This document shows, one piece after another, positions 22,566 to 34,400 of a DNA stretch of 64,000 nucleotides (the first letter of the stretch is position 1; every line of letters starts with the position of its first letter). The notes beneath the pieces were generated by a model. That model saw only the letters and a list, made by a program, of their open reading frames with translations. It was not told the DNA's origin and ran no database searches. The translations under genes and the position numbers were made by a program. Source of the DNA: Flavobacterium sp. (lineage in GTDB: Bacteria > Bacteroidota > Bacteroidia > Flavobacteriales > Flavobacteriaceae); NCBI RefSeq assembly GCF_029945805.1, contig NZ_JAQSDH010000022.1, positions 124,001-188,000 on the forward strand. Reading direction: 5' to 3'.

Positions 22566-24431
22566 TTACTTAACTATTAAGAATTCTGAACGACGGTTTT
22601 GCGCGTGTTGCTCTTCTGTACAGTCTTTCCCGCAATCTACTTTAGGCTCTAATTCGCCCATTCCCTTTCCAGAAATTCGATCTCCGGAAATTCCTTTAGA
22701 AATAATGTATTGAACGGTAGATTTTGCTCTTCTGTCAGACAAGGCCAAATTGTATTTATCAGTTCCTCTGTTGTCAGTGTGAGATTTAGCCAAAATAACC
22801 ATTGTGTCATTATTTTTCATAACCTGAACTATTTTGTCTAACTCAAAAGCTCCTTCTTGTGTAATATTACTTTTATTGAATTCAAAGTAAATAGGTTTTA
22901 GGATGATTTCTGTTTCAGTAACGATAACATCGATAGGTTGTAATGCTGCATCAACTTTAGCACTAGGACCTGTACTTTTAGTTACTGCAAAAGTATTTCC
23001 TTCATAACCATCTTTTGAAGCTTGAACTACATAAGGTTTGTCGCACTCCACTCTATATTTCACTTCACCATTAGCATTTGACATTTCTGTCGCGATAACG
23101 TTTTTCTTATCATCTAGAATAGAAACACTTGCATTAGATAAAATGGCTCCAGTTTTAGCATTGGTTACAACGATCATAACATCGACTCCACAAATTGGTG
23201 CTACAGCAAAGATATCATCGTTGCCATTTCTATTACTAGACAAAAATCCAACTCCTTTGATACTATTGAAGGTAAATGCAAAATCATCTTTTTCAGTGTT
23301 TACGGGTTTACCTAGATTATTTGCTTCGCCACCTGCTAAATCAATTTGGAAAACGTCTAATCCGCCAAAACCTTGTTTTCCGCTTGATGCAAAAAATAAA
23401 ATTTTACCATCATCCGATATAAAAGGAAAGCTTTCATTACCTTCTGTATTTACTTTGCTCCCTAAGTTTTGCGGTTCGCCATAAGTTCCGTCATCATTTA
23501 TGGCTACTTTCCAAATATCAACACCGCCTACACTTCCTGGTCTATCCGATGAGAAATAGAGAGTTTTACCATCGCGAGTTAAACTTGGATTACTGTTTGA
23601 AAATGTTTTATCATTAAATGTAACCTCAATAACATTACCCCATTTATCACCATTTTTAGTAGTTTTAAATAAATAAACCTGACTGAATTTAGCATTTGCT
23701 TTTTTATCTTTTTCAGATTCTTTTTCTTTGTAACTCTCACTAGCAAAATAAGCTGTATTTCCATCAGCGCTGATCGTAATTGGACCATCATGCCACTTTG
23801 AGTTTAAATCTCTAACAGGCACAGCATTGGTAATCGTTCCGTCTGAATTGTAATCAGCTTTATATATATCTAAATAAGGCTCATCTGTCCAACCATATGT
23901 TTTTCTAGCACCATTTCTGGCACTTGCAAAATATAAGGTGTTATCATAAAGAATTGCGCCAAAATCAGATTTGTCGCTGCTCATATCAGAAGAAGTAACA
24001 TTGTAAAGTTTTTCTTTACCCAACAATCTTGGAATGTAGTTAGGGTTTTCATTGAATGCCTTTGCACGTTGGTCATTTGGTGCAGCAGTAGCGAATTTTT
24101 TCATTTGCTTGTTGGCCTCTTCGTATTTTCCATTGGCTTTAAGCATCTGCGCATAACGATAATATGTTTCTGCATCTTGACTCGTCTCTGTTGACTTTGC
24201 ATACCATTTAGCAGCTTCAGTAGTATTAAAAACGTTGTAATAACTCTCCGCTAATTGCTTGTAAACATAAGGATCGCTCTTATCATTTTCAACCAATTTT
24301 AGATACTCTTTAGCGGCATCGACATACTCAAATCTAGCGAATAATTTATCGGCTGCTTTTGTGCTTTTATTTTGCGCCGTAACAGTTAAACTGATAGCTA
24401 CAAAACTTAATACTATATATAGATTTTTCAT
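22566..24431 (-). CDS. OmpA-family protein with TPR, PD40 propeller and regulatory-like domain (PorE-like)
   Basis: Signal peptide MKNLYIVLSFVAISLTVTAQ. Domains in order: TPR-like helices (about 22-120, AKEYLKLVEN, AAKWYAKSTE), a PD40/WD40-like beta-propeller (about 150-410, with ISADGNTAYFAS, LTRDGKTLYFSSDRPG and FISDDGKILFFAS), a carboxypeptidase-regulatory-like fold (about 415-495) and an OmpA C-terminal peptidoglycan-binding domain (about 505-621, SHTDNRGTDKYNLALSDRRA). The same four-domain order is known for PorE of the type IX secretion system. As the last gene after the adhesin and SprF-like gene, it probably anchors their complex to peptidoglycan; whether it is the general PorE or a dedicated paralogue is open. 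Confidence 0.9.
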   Translation of the reverse strand: MKNLYIVLSFVAISLTVTAQNKSTKAADKLFARFEYVDAAKEYLKLVENDKSDPYVYKQLAESYYNVFNTTEAAKWYAKSTETSQDAETYYRYAQMLKANGKYEEANKQMKKFATAAPNDQRAKAFNENPNYIPRLLGKEKLYNVTSSDMSSDKSDFGAILYDNTLYFASARNGARKTYGWTDEPYLDIYKADYNSDGTITNAVPVRDLNSKWHDGPITISADGNTAYFASESYKEKESEKDKKANAKFSQVYLFKTTKNGDKWGNVIEVTFNDKTFSNSNPSLTRDGKTLYFSSDRPGSVGGVDIWKVAINDDGTYGEPQNLGSKVNTEGNESFPFISDDGKILFFASSGKQGFGGLDVFQIDLAGGEANNLGKPVNTEKDDFAFTFNSIKGVGFLSSNRNGNDDIFAVAPICGVDVMIVVTNAKTGAILSNASVSILDDKKNVIATEMSNANGEVKYRVECDKPYVVQASKDGYEGNTFAVTKSTGPSAKVDAALQPIDVIVTETEIILKPIYFEFNKSNITQEGAFELDKIVQVMKNNDTMVILAKSHTDNRGTDKYNLALSDRRAKSTVQYIISKGISGDRISGKGMGELEPKVDCGKDCTEEQHAQNRRSEFLIVK

Positions 24432-24451
24432 TTTTAGAAGTACTTTATAGG

Positions 24452-25372
24452 TTAGAAATATCTTGGTGAACGTGATACTTTTTTCGGGAAGTTTATATCA
24501 AACAGCAATATTACCTCGTGAGAAGCTGGTGTTACTGTTTTCAAATCAGATATAACATGGTCATAAGCATATCCAACTCTTAGACCTGGGGTGATGGCAA
24601 AGTTTACCATCGCTCCAAATGAGTCTTCCCTTCTATAGGTTGCTCCTAATTCTAACTTATCATAAAACATGAAGTTGGCTGAAACATCAATTGAAGTTGG
24701 TGCACCTACAGATGATTTAATCATAGTAGACGGCTTGAATTTTAAGTTTGGATTAAGGTCAAATACATAACCTCCTGTTAGGAAATAATGTATTACCTCA
24801 GTTCCATACTGTCTTCCGCTAAAATCAAGGTATTTAGATTTTAGCATATTTGGAACGGATAAAGCCACATAGTATTTATTTGTGTAGTAAAACATTCCTG
24901 ATCCAATATTTAAAAATGTACTATTAGGATTTCCTGCGCTAAAGGGATCTAACGGCGATTGTTGTGGTAATGTCGTGAAAATGTAGTTAAAATCTATTTT
25001 ATGCATAGTTAAACCACCTTTCAAACCGAATGCTAATTTATGTTCTCCTCCTAAATTTAGGGTATATGAGAAATCTCCATAAACATTCGTTTCCTCAACG
25101 GGACCGATTTTATCTGATATCACAGATAGTCCAAGACCTACATTTCTACCCACAGGACTATGAATAAAAAATGTTCCCGTTGTTGGTGCATCTTCAATTT
25201 CAATCCATTGTTTTCTATATAAAAGTCCACCTGATAAACTCTCTTTTGAACCAGCGTATGCCGGATTCATTACACTCATGTTGTACATATATTGTGTATA
25301 ATGCGGATCCTGCTGCGCTCTTAACTCGGTAATCGCTAGTGCCAATATCGCAATGAAATATATTTTCTTCAT
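24452..25372 (-). CDS. PorP/SprF-family type IX secretion outer-membrane protein
   Basis: I start at the internal Met giving MKKIYFIAILALAITELRAQ, a standard signal peptide; the frame extends eight codons further. The mature N-terminus QQDPHYTQYMYNMSVMNPAY is the hallmark of PorP/SprF proteins, followed by alternating strands of an outer-membrane barrel, including RKQWIEIEDAPTTGTFF and GLGLSVISDKIGP. SprF is needed to export the large gliding adhesin SprB in Flavobacterium johnsoniae, so this copy, 36 bp after a giant adhesin gene, is probably its dedicated partner. The OmpA-like gene starts 20 bp downstream. Confidence 0.93.
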   Translation of the reverse strand: MKKIYFIAILALAITELRAQQDPHYTQYMYNMSVMNPAYAGSKESLSGGLLYRKQWIEIEDAPTTGTFFIHSPVGRNVGLGLSVISDKIGPVEETNVYGDFSYTLNLGGEHKLAFGLKGGLTMHKIDFNYIFTTLPQQSPLDPFSAGNPNSTFLNIGSGMFYYTNKYYVALSVPNMLKSKYLDFSGRQYGTEVIHYFLTGGYVFDLNPNLKFKPSTMIKSSVGAPTSIDVSANFMFYDKLELGATYRREDSFGAMVNFAITPGLRVGYAYDHVISDLKTVTPASHEVILLFDINFPKKVSRSPRYF

Positions 25373-25408
25373 TTTGTTTTGTTTTTTTGAATACAAATTA
25401 TATAGTTG

Positions 25409-28400
25409 TTATTGTGCTCTATTGATGTAAATCCAACCCGTTTTGGTTTCGCCACTATTTCTGTCAATAATGAAATAGTAAGTTCCATCCGGCAGATCAT
25501 CTCCGTCATCTGATTTTCCTCCCCATTCGTTGACATAATTACTGCGAGAGTAAACTTTCATACCTAATCTATTGAAAATAGTTAGTTTTTTAACGTCAAA
25601 ACCTGTCAAATCGAAAGTATCATTTAGTCCATCATTGTTTACAGAAATACCTTTTTGGATAACACAATTAATTGAGTCAACATCGAAAGGTAATGATGTT
25701 GTAGAACAACCATCAACTGTAACCGTAACTGTATATGTGCCAATCTCGGTAACATCTATACTTTGTGTAGTTGCAAATGCAATACCTTGAGAATTTTCCC
25801 AAGAGTAAGTAGCTGTTAGTGGATCAAATGAATTATTTATAGGCAAGGCCGTTAAAACATATCTAACACTTTGACAACCACCACTTAACTCAATCTGAAT
25901 TGGTAATGAAATTGAGATTGTTGCACTACTAGTACCTGCATTTTGACAATTAGCTGCATCAGCGGGAAGAGTATATGTTACAGTATATTGTTGACCTGCT
26001 GTTGCTGGAAGTAAAAATTCTCCAGTTATAGGATCAACTAAATTTGCTGGTCCAAAAACTCCACCAGTGACAAATCCTGCATTTAAAATAGGCAATGGAT
26101 TAGTTGTTTGACCATCACATATTGGAGAATTATAACTAAAACCTATAATTGGCGTAGATGCTGGTGTAATTGTAATCAAAGCGGTATCACTATTAGCTGC
26201 TTGACAATTTGCCGGATCTGCAGCTATTGTATAAGTTACTGTATAAGTCCCAGCAGTGGAGTTAACTAAATCAATAGCTCCAGTTGAAGCTGAAATTGCT
26301 AATCCAGTTGTAGAACTAAATGTTCCTCCAGATGTAAATCCTGTGTTCAATGTAGGAGGTATAGTAGTTACAGTGGCAATTTTACAAACTGGCGTTGTAT
26401 AACTAAACCCAACTACAGCCGTAATAACTGTTTTAATTTCAACTACAAATGTTGAAACTCCAGCAGCCTGACAAGTTATTGGATCAAATAAAACTTCATA
26501 CCTAACCGTGTGGAAACCTATTGTCGATGCTGCCAAATTAATTTCTCCAGTTGTAGCATTGATTGACAAGCCTGTTGAAACTGTAGTATCTTCAGAATAA
26601 GTTCCGCCTGATGTAAATCCTGGTGCTGATGTATCAGGAAGTACAGGTGTAACAGAACTTTGACATACTGGAGTAGTATAAGTAATTGTTGTAACAGTTG
26701 GTAATTGACCAACTGGTGGGCCAACAATAACGTTAAAAGGCAATGATGAACAACCTGTTACTAAATCACGAACTGTAATTGTGTGAGACCCTGAAGTCAC
26801 ATTAGTAAATAAAGGATTAGATGTATAAGTACCTCCGTCTAAGCTATACTCATATGTAGATGATGCAGGACTATAAGAACCAATGTTGGTGTAATCTTCT
26901 GGATCAGTAGTAGTCCAATCTGCTGGATTCCATGTTGTACTAGGAACTGTTGCAATATTGTTTCTTCTAAAAGTATATCCAGGTTGATTAGATGGTGTGA
27001 AGTTCACTCCATCTGTTCTTCCCCATAAATCAACAACTGCATCTGTAAGAGTTGTTAATTTAATACAATCATTTTCATTAACGCCCGTACAATCAGCGAA
27101 AACTTGATTCGGATTAACGCTGCCTAAATTTGTAGCACTTCCTACAGCAACAACATATGTACTGTTGTTGTTCAATATTCCAGACAATACATTATCACAA
27201 ACACCTGTAACCGTGACTGAACCATTATTAAATGTTTGTAATTTAAAATTACTCAAATCAACAGCAGCTCCGGTACCATTATACAATTCTATATAAGTTA
27301 AAGAACCAGCATTGGCATCCGTTACTTCAGAAATAAATAAATTAGCTGGTAAACTACCAGAGTTTGTTGGGCTAGTTACTCTAATAGTTCCTGGAACAGT
27401 ACAAGTTGGATCAGTAACAAAAACTGTTGGATCTGGTAATGTTTGGAAAGTTGCTATACCAGAAGCTGGCGCTGAAGTACAACTTAACGCTGAAATAGAA
27501 ATACTGTCTAAAAGATTTCCAACACTTTGATCTCCACCTGTACTAGATACAGAAACAAAACGTAAAGTATAATTATTTCCACTACCGGCTGGGATAGTGT
27601 AATTTACTGTATGCAATCCCCATGCCGTGTTGCCATCAGTAAAGTTTCCTAAACTTACATATGGCCCACCAACAGGTCCTATTTCAACTCCAACAACATC
27701 GTTTCCTTGACGACCTCTGTGTGCAAACGAAACAGACATTGTTGTTCCTGGAATAACTACGAAGTCTTGGAACAACGTACCAACTGTATTTGCATTCAAC
27801 TCAATAAGCTGATTTCCTGAATAAGCAGTCACTCCTTCAAATCCTGGAGGCCATATTTCAATTATTCCATCTGCAGCTGTCGTATCCCAACAAGGAACTA
27901 AATTTTCGTTAAATAAGTTAGGTGATGCTCCAACTGCTGCTGGTGTTTCAAAATCTGTATTACAGAAACTGCTTACTTGATCTATAACAACCGTGTAAGT
28001 TCCTGGTGTTGATGTATCAAATGAAGCCACATTACCTGGATCCATAACTCCCGCTGGGACAGTCCATGTATAAGTATAACTTCCAGGAATTGCTGGTGTA
28101 GCAACTACTGTTCCTGTCGAACCTGGACAGAAAGTTGGGTTATTTACACTTACCACTAATGGTGGATTAACAATAATAGTTAATGTTCCGTCAAGTGCAC
28201 ATTGTCCTGTATCAGGAGTAAATGTGTAAGTGGTTGTCTGAGTATTATCTAAAGTTGGAGACCAAGAACCTGTAATACCATTAAGAGAAGTTGTTGGCAA
28301 AGCCGCAATTACTCCGTTTGGACAAATTGGCGGTATAGCGTTGAACGTTGGTAAAATGGTTGCAGGCAATATCTGTATAGTTAATGTTGTTGATCCAACA

Positions 28401-31400
28401 CAAACTCCAGATGTCGGGGTAAATGTATAAGTCGTTGTTTGGGTATTATCCAAAGCTGGTGACCAGTTACCTGTAATTCCATTATTAGATAATATAGGTA
28501 ATGCTGCCAATGGTGCTCCTTGACAAATTGGAGCAATCGGATCAAATGATGGTGTTGTTGAACCAACATTGATTGTCATAGTTGTTGTTCTGGCACATTG
28601 CCCTGTATCAGGTGTAAATGTATACGTAGTGGTCTGCGTATTATCAATAACAGGAGACCAACTTCCAATAATCGGAGGTGTATCGTTAGACGACGTTGGC
28701 AACGGAGCCAAAGTATCGCCAGGACAAATTGGAGCTACCTGAGTAAACGTAGGTACAACTGCATCAATAATCTCAAGTTGTGTTGTAGTTGTGAACGCTG
28801 CACATCCACCAAAAGCTGCAATTGTATAGGTTATTGTATAATTACCCGCCGCACTTGCTATTGGCAAAATATCGCCTGTTATAGCGTTGATTAACAAACC
28901 TGCCGGCGATGCTGTATAAATTCCTCCTGTGGTACCTGTTAACACAACTGGTTGAGTCGTTGTAATGTTATTACAATAAGAAGGTGAAGAATAAGCAATA
29001 GTTGCACTTGCAGGAGCAGTAATAATTACTGTTCTTGTTGTTGTGATGAACGGTATTGAAGTACATGTTCCTCCGATAGTTGTTGCAGATGTACTGGTAA
29101 TAACATAAGCTCCAGGTGTGCTGGCTAAAAGATCAATTGTTCCAGTAGCACTATCTATTACCAATCCAGGAGTTGATGTATAGACCCCTGCAACTGCTGC
29201 AGGAGCCAATACTGGCGTTGGATTAGGTTGGTTCTGACAATAAAATGTTTGTCCGTAATTAAACGTATTTATTGGGAAACATGCCGTTGTTCCACCACCT
29301 GCGTTCGTCTGTGTAAATGTTACCGTTCCCGCTGCATTTGAAAAGTTTGTTATCATAATAACATACACTTGGCATAATTGCGCATTAGGAATACACATGA
29401 TTTCTGTTGGAGCTGCTGAATAACTACAAGCATGTAAAGCTCCTGAACAGCCCTGAGCAGGCGTTAATGCTGGGATAAGTCCTGGAAGAGGATTTGCAGG
29501 AACTCCAGAACAGGCGCTACTTAAATCGGTAAAAGGACCCCAGGCAACATAATCTACATCCCTCGGTGCTCCTGCATTATCTACCTGAGATATTAAATAA
29601 CTCAATGGTCCAGCTTGATTCACTTGTAAAAAGAAAAATGCTGGATTAGGAGAAGTAAACAAACAGCCTATTGTACCTAAACTAGGTACATTGGTTGCAT
29701 TCGCATAACTAACAGTTTGTCCCGTACAGAATGCAGGTGCTTCTGTACATGGTAAAGTACCAATACACAAATTGAAATTTGTAAATACTGGAGCTGTACC
29801 CGTTGAAAAGACTCTGATGTAATAGACAGTTCCACTAGTTAAACCAGCCCCTGTATTACAACCAACTTCTGTCAAACCTGTACAAGTACCTGAATAAATC
29901 GCATAACTCAAAGCTGTAGCTGGTGCAACGTTATTAAATGAAATAACATGTGTTGCTGCTGTAGCTGTAAATGTAAACCAAACATCATCATTAGCAGCTC
30001 CAGCGCCAGCACAAGTAGTGGCTGGAGATGATGCAGTTGCACCAGCTAAAGTTCCAGGTGTGGTTTGAACACAGTTTAAATTTTGATTTACAATGGCAAA
30101 TGTGGCATTAGCACATTCATCATTAGTTGGTAATGTGGCAAAATTATAAGCTGCCCAAACACTTGCATCCGTACCTGAACATATTGCTCTTACATATAAT
30201 ATATATCCCGTTCCAGGCGATAAACCAACTGCAGGGTATGTTGTTGAAGTTGTAGGAATTCCAAGACCTGTTGGAACTGGAGCACCCGCTGGTAAAATTA
30301 AATATTCCCAAGCTGAAGCCACTGATCCATTTGGATTTAACGGCTGTGTCCAACCTAATGTGGCAGCTGTTTGCGTTACTAATTGCGCTGGTACAATAAT
30401 TGGTCGTGCACACGTTGGTGCAGGTGAACATGTCACATTAGAAACCCAACCTGGATTATTTACAGATCCATCACTTCTGAATACAAAAGTTAAACATCCG
30501 TCTCCACTAGTAGAAGTAAATGGGCCAGGAAGATTTGCACCTACCAAATTACCCCAATAAGAACCCGCTATACCTCCAGGAACGTTTGCGGGCAGATTTG
30601 CAGTTGCAAACTGTGTTGCAGGATTAATTCCACTGCCGTCATAAACATAAAGCCCATCCCAGTTTGCTTCAGTATTAAATGAAGTGAACGTTACAGTAAC
30701 TATTTCTCCAGGATTTGTTGGACAAATAATTGTTGTCACATTTGAACTATTATTATAGTTTGCTGCTACGCCTCCTTCATCTACAAAGTTACCACCACAA
30801 ACAGGTGGCGCAACTAAAGTAGTAATTGTTCTTGGACCGCCCCAAGTACTGCTATCTGTTCCGCTACAAACTGCTCTGATATAGATATCATAACATGTAG
30901 CAGAAGTTAATCCGGTTAGTGGGAAATTAATATTTGTTGATGCATTAACAAAACCTGTTGATAATGCCGTAGGAGCAGGTGAACCACATGGTAATGCTAA
31001 AACTTGCCAAGCCGAAGCTGTTGTAGTATCAGGATTAACTGGCTGTGTCCAGTTTAAAACAACTGAATTAGAAGTTACAAGAGTTGCTAATATTGCTGTA
31101 GGGGTTCTACAGGTTGGTGGCGGTGCACAACTTACATTGGCAATCCATCCTGGATTATTAACTGACGGATCGCTTCTAAATCTAAATGTTAAACATCCAT
31201 CAGCACTAGTAGAAGTAAATGGTCCAGGAATTGCTGCTCCCCAAAATCCTCCTGCTAAACCACCTGGCACATTCGCTGCAGGATTGACACTAGCAACTTG
31301 AGGTGCTGCGATTGAATTTCCATCAAAAACATATAAAGCATCGAAATTTGCTTCAGTGGTAAACGAGGTAAAAGTAACCGTTACCACGTCTCCAGGAGTA

Positions 31401-34400
31401 ACAGGACAAATAGTTGTGGTCGCATCAGAACTATTTGCATAATTAGTTGTTGGTCCAGCTGCATCTACAAAGTTACCTCCACAAATAGGTGGTGCAACTT
31501 GAGTTGTAATCGTTGTTGGACCTCCCCATAAACTGCTATCTGTTCCACTACAAACGGCTCTTACATATATATCATAACATGTAGCAGAGGTTAATCCGGT
31601 AAGTGGGAAACTATTTGTTGCTGCATTAACAAAACCTGTTGATAATGCCGTAGGAGCAGGTGAACCACATGGTAATGCTAAAACTTGCCAAGCCGAAGCT
31701 GTTGTAGTATCAGGATTAACTGGTTGTGTCCAGTTTAAAATAACTGAATTTGAAGTAACTGTGGCAGCCGTTATCGCAGTAGGCTTTCTACATGTTGGTG
31801 GTGGTGCGCAAGTTACATTAGCAATCCATCCTGGATTATTAACTGATGGATCACTTCTGAATCTAAATGTCAAACATCCATCCGCACTAGTAGAAGTAAA
31901 ACTAGGAAGATTTCCTCCTGTTAAAGTTCCCCAATAAGAACCTGCTAAACCACCTGGTACATTCCCCGCAGGGTTAAGACTAGCAATTTGAGGTGCTGCG
32001 ATTGAATTACCATCAAAAACATATAATCCATCGAAATTTGCTTCAGTAGCAAAAGATGTAAAAGTAACCGTTACAAGATCTCCAGGAGTAACAGGACAAA
32101 TAACTACAGTTGAATCTGAACTATTTGCATAATTGGTTGTTGGTCCAGCTACGTCCACAAAATTACCGCCACAAACTGGTGGTGCAATTAAAGTTGTACT
32201 AGTTATTGGTCCTGCCCATGTACTAACATCACTTCCGCTACATACCGCTCTAACATAGATGTCAAAACATGTATTAGAAGCTAAACCTGTAAGTGGAAAT
32301 GGGTTGTTTGAATTAGCTGTTACAAATCCTGTCGAACCTGCATTTGGCGCTGGTGATCCGCATGGCAAAGCCAAAACTTGCCAGCTATTTGATTGAGAAG
32401 TATCAGGATTTGCAGGCTGTACCCAAGTTAAAGGAACAGAATTAAAAGTTGCATTTCCAGCACTTAAAGCTATAGGCTTTGGACAAGCTGGTGGTGGAGC
32501 ACATGTAACATTCGCTAACCATCCTGCAGCTATAGTCGTGCCATTTGAAGTAAATACAAATGTTAATTGACCCCCAACTGCAGATGATGTAAATGAAGGC
32601 GGCAAAGTTGTTCCTGACAAAGTAGCTAATAATGTTGTACCAATGGTTCCATTACCATCATACACTTTTAAAAGATCATTACCTGCCTCTGTATTAAATT
32701 GTGTAAAAGTAACTGTAACAGCATCTCCCGCATTTATCGGACTTATTACTGTTGTTAGGTTTTCATTATTAGCATAATTAGCGGCTATACCTCCAGAATC
32801 TACAAAGTTTCCTCCGCAAACAGGTGGCGCAACTAAAGTACAAACTGCTACAGATACCGTACTCCAAGCACTATTAGTTGTTGCATTACAAACTGCTCTT
32901 ACATATACATCATAACACACACCAGAAGTCAAACCAGTAAGGTTAAAAGGAAGCGGTCCTGTAATATCGTTAGCCGTTGGTACTGACCCAGCATTAGGTG
33001 CAGGCGAACCTGCAGGTAAAGCTATTACGTCCCAAACTGTGGCAATACTTGTATCTGCATTTGCTGGTTGTATCCAGTTTAATGAAGCACTTGTTGTTGT
33101 AATTGACCCGGCAACAATAGAAACACCTGTTGGTATTCTGCACGCTGGTGCAGGTGCACAAGAAATATTTGCGGCGTAACCAGCTGCTACAGTTGTAGCA
33201 TTTGAAGTGAATACAAATGTTAAAGCTCCTGAAACAGAAGTTCCTGTATAAGATCCTGGCAATACAGTTCCTGAAAGATTTGCTAATAATGGAAACGTAG
33301 CATCAGGACCATCATATATTTTCAAAAAATCGAAGTTAGCCTGAGTATTAAATTGTGTAAAGGTAACCGTCACTACCTCACCTGGAATAACGGGATTTAC
33401 AGTTGTCGAAACGTTTTCATTATTACCATAGTTTCCAGCAGGACCTCCTGAATCTACAAGATTACCTCCACAGACTGGAGGTGCAATTTGCGTAGTAAAG
33501 TTGGCCGAGACATTAGATAATGGACTTGAAAATCCAGTCGAACAAATGGCACTTACCTGATAGGAATAAGTTGTATTTGGGGTTAAGCCCGTAGCGGTAA
33601 ATGGCAGTGCGCCAGAATAGGGTGGATAGGTAATTGGAGCACCACCTCCAGATGGAGTTACAATGATATTCCATGATGTCGCACCACTTGGATTTGACCA
33701 AAACAAATTGGCGGTAGTAGAACCAGTAACAACTGTTGCAGCCGTAACAGGTGATGTACATTGCACATTAACTCCTACATTATCAATCAACCATCTGTCG
33801 CCATCTAAGGCGCTTGTTGGCTGCGTGTATTCTCTAACAAATGCAAAATAAACATCTTGACCTTGCAAGAAGCTAGGTAAAGAAACCGTTTTTTCTGTCC
33901 AAACATTAAAGTTCGACGTTGGAAGAATTAAATCCGCGTCCGTCCATTGTTGAACTAATACGTATGCATCAGGATCTGTCTGACTTTGAGCAGCTGACGC
34001 CACCATAAGTTTGTAAACAGTTCCTTGCTGAATTCCGCTTGTGAACATTCTGGTCCAAAAGTGTAACTCGGTCACGCCAGAAGCCGGAACACTTACAATT
34101 GAGGTTGCCAAATAATCTTCAGAAACATTTCCTTGATTTATTTGTTCTCTACTGACAGATGCACATTGATTTCCTTGGTATTGTAATCCTGCAGCGAAGG
34201 CATTGATTCCCCAGCTCTGTCCGGTTCCGAAAGCTGCGTCTGAATTTCGTTCAAATACCGCCCAGTTTCCCGTAGCTAAAGACCAAGTTTGAGGAAGTGG
34301 TCCTGATGGTGCTGGATCTTCAAATCCCTCGGTAAGTCCAAATAATTGGGAATAACTACTTACAGAGATGAAAAGAAAAAATAGTAGTAAAGTAATTTTT

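Noticed and set aside
28598..28894. Cys/Arg-rich frames antisense to the adhesin (also near 30144-30431 and 33513-33761)
   Set aside because: They are reflections of the repetitive Thr/Gly/Pro coding in other frames, without promoters or family features.
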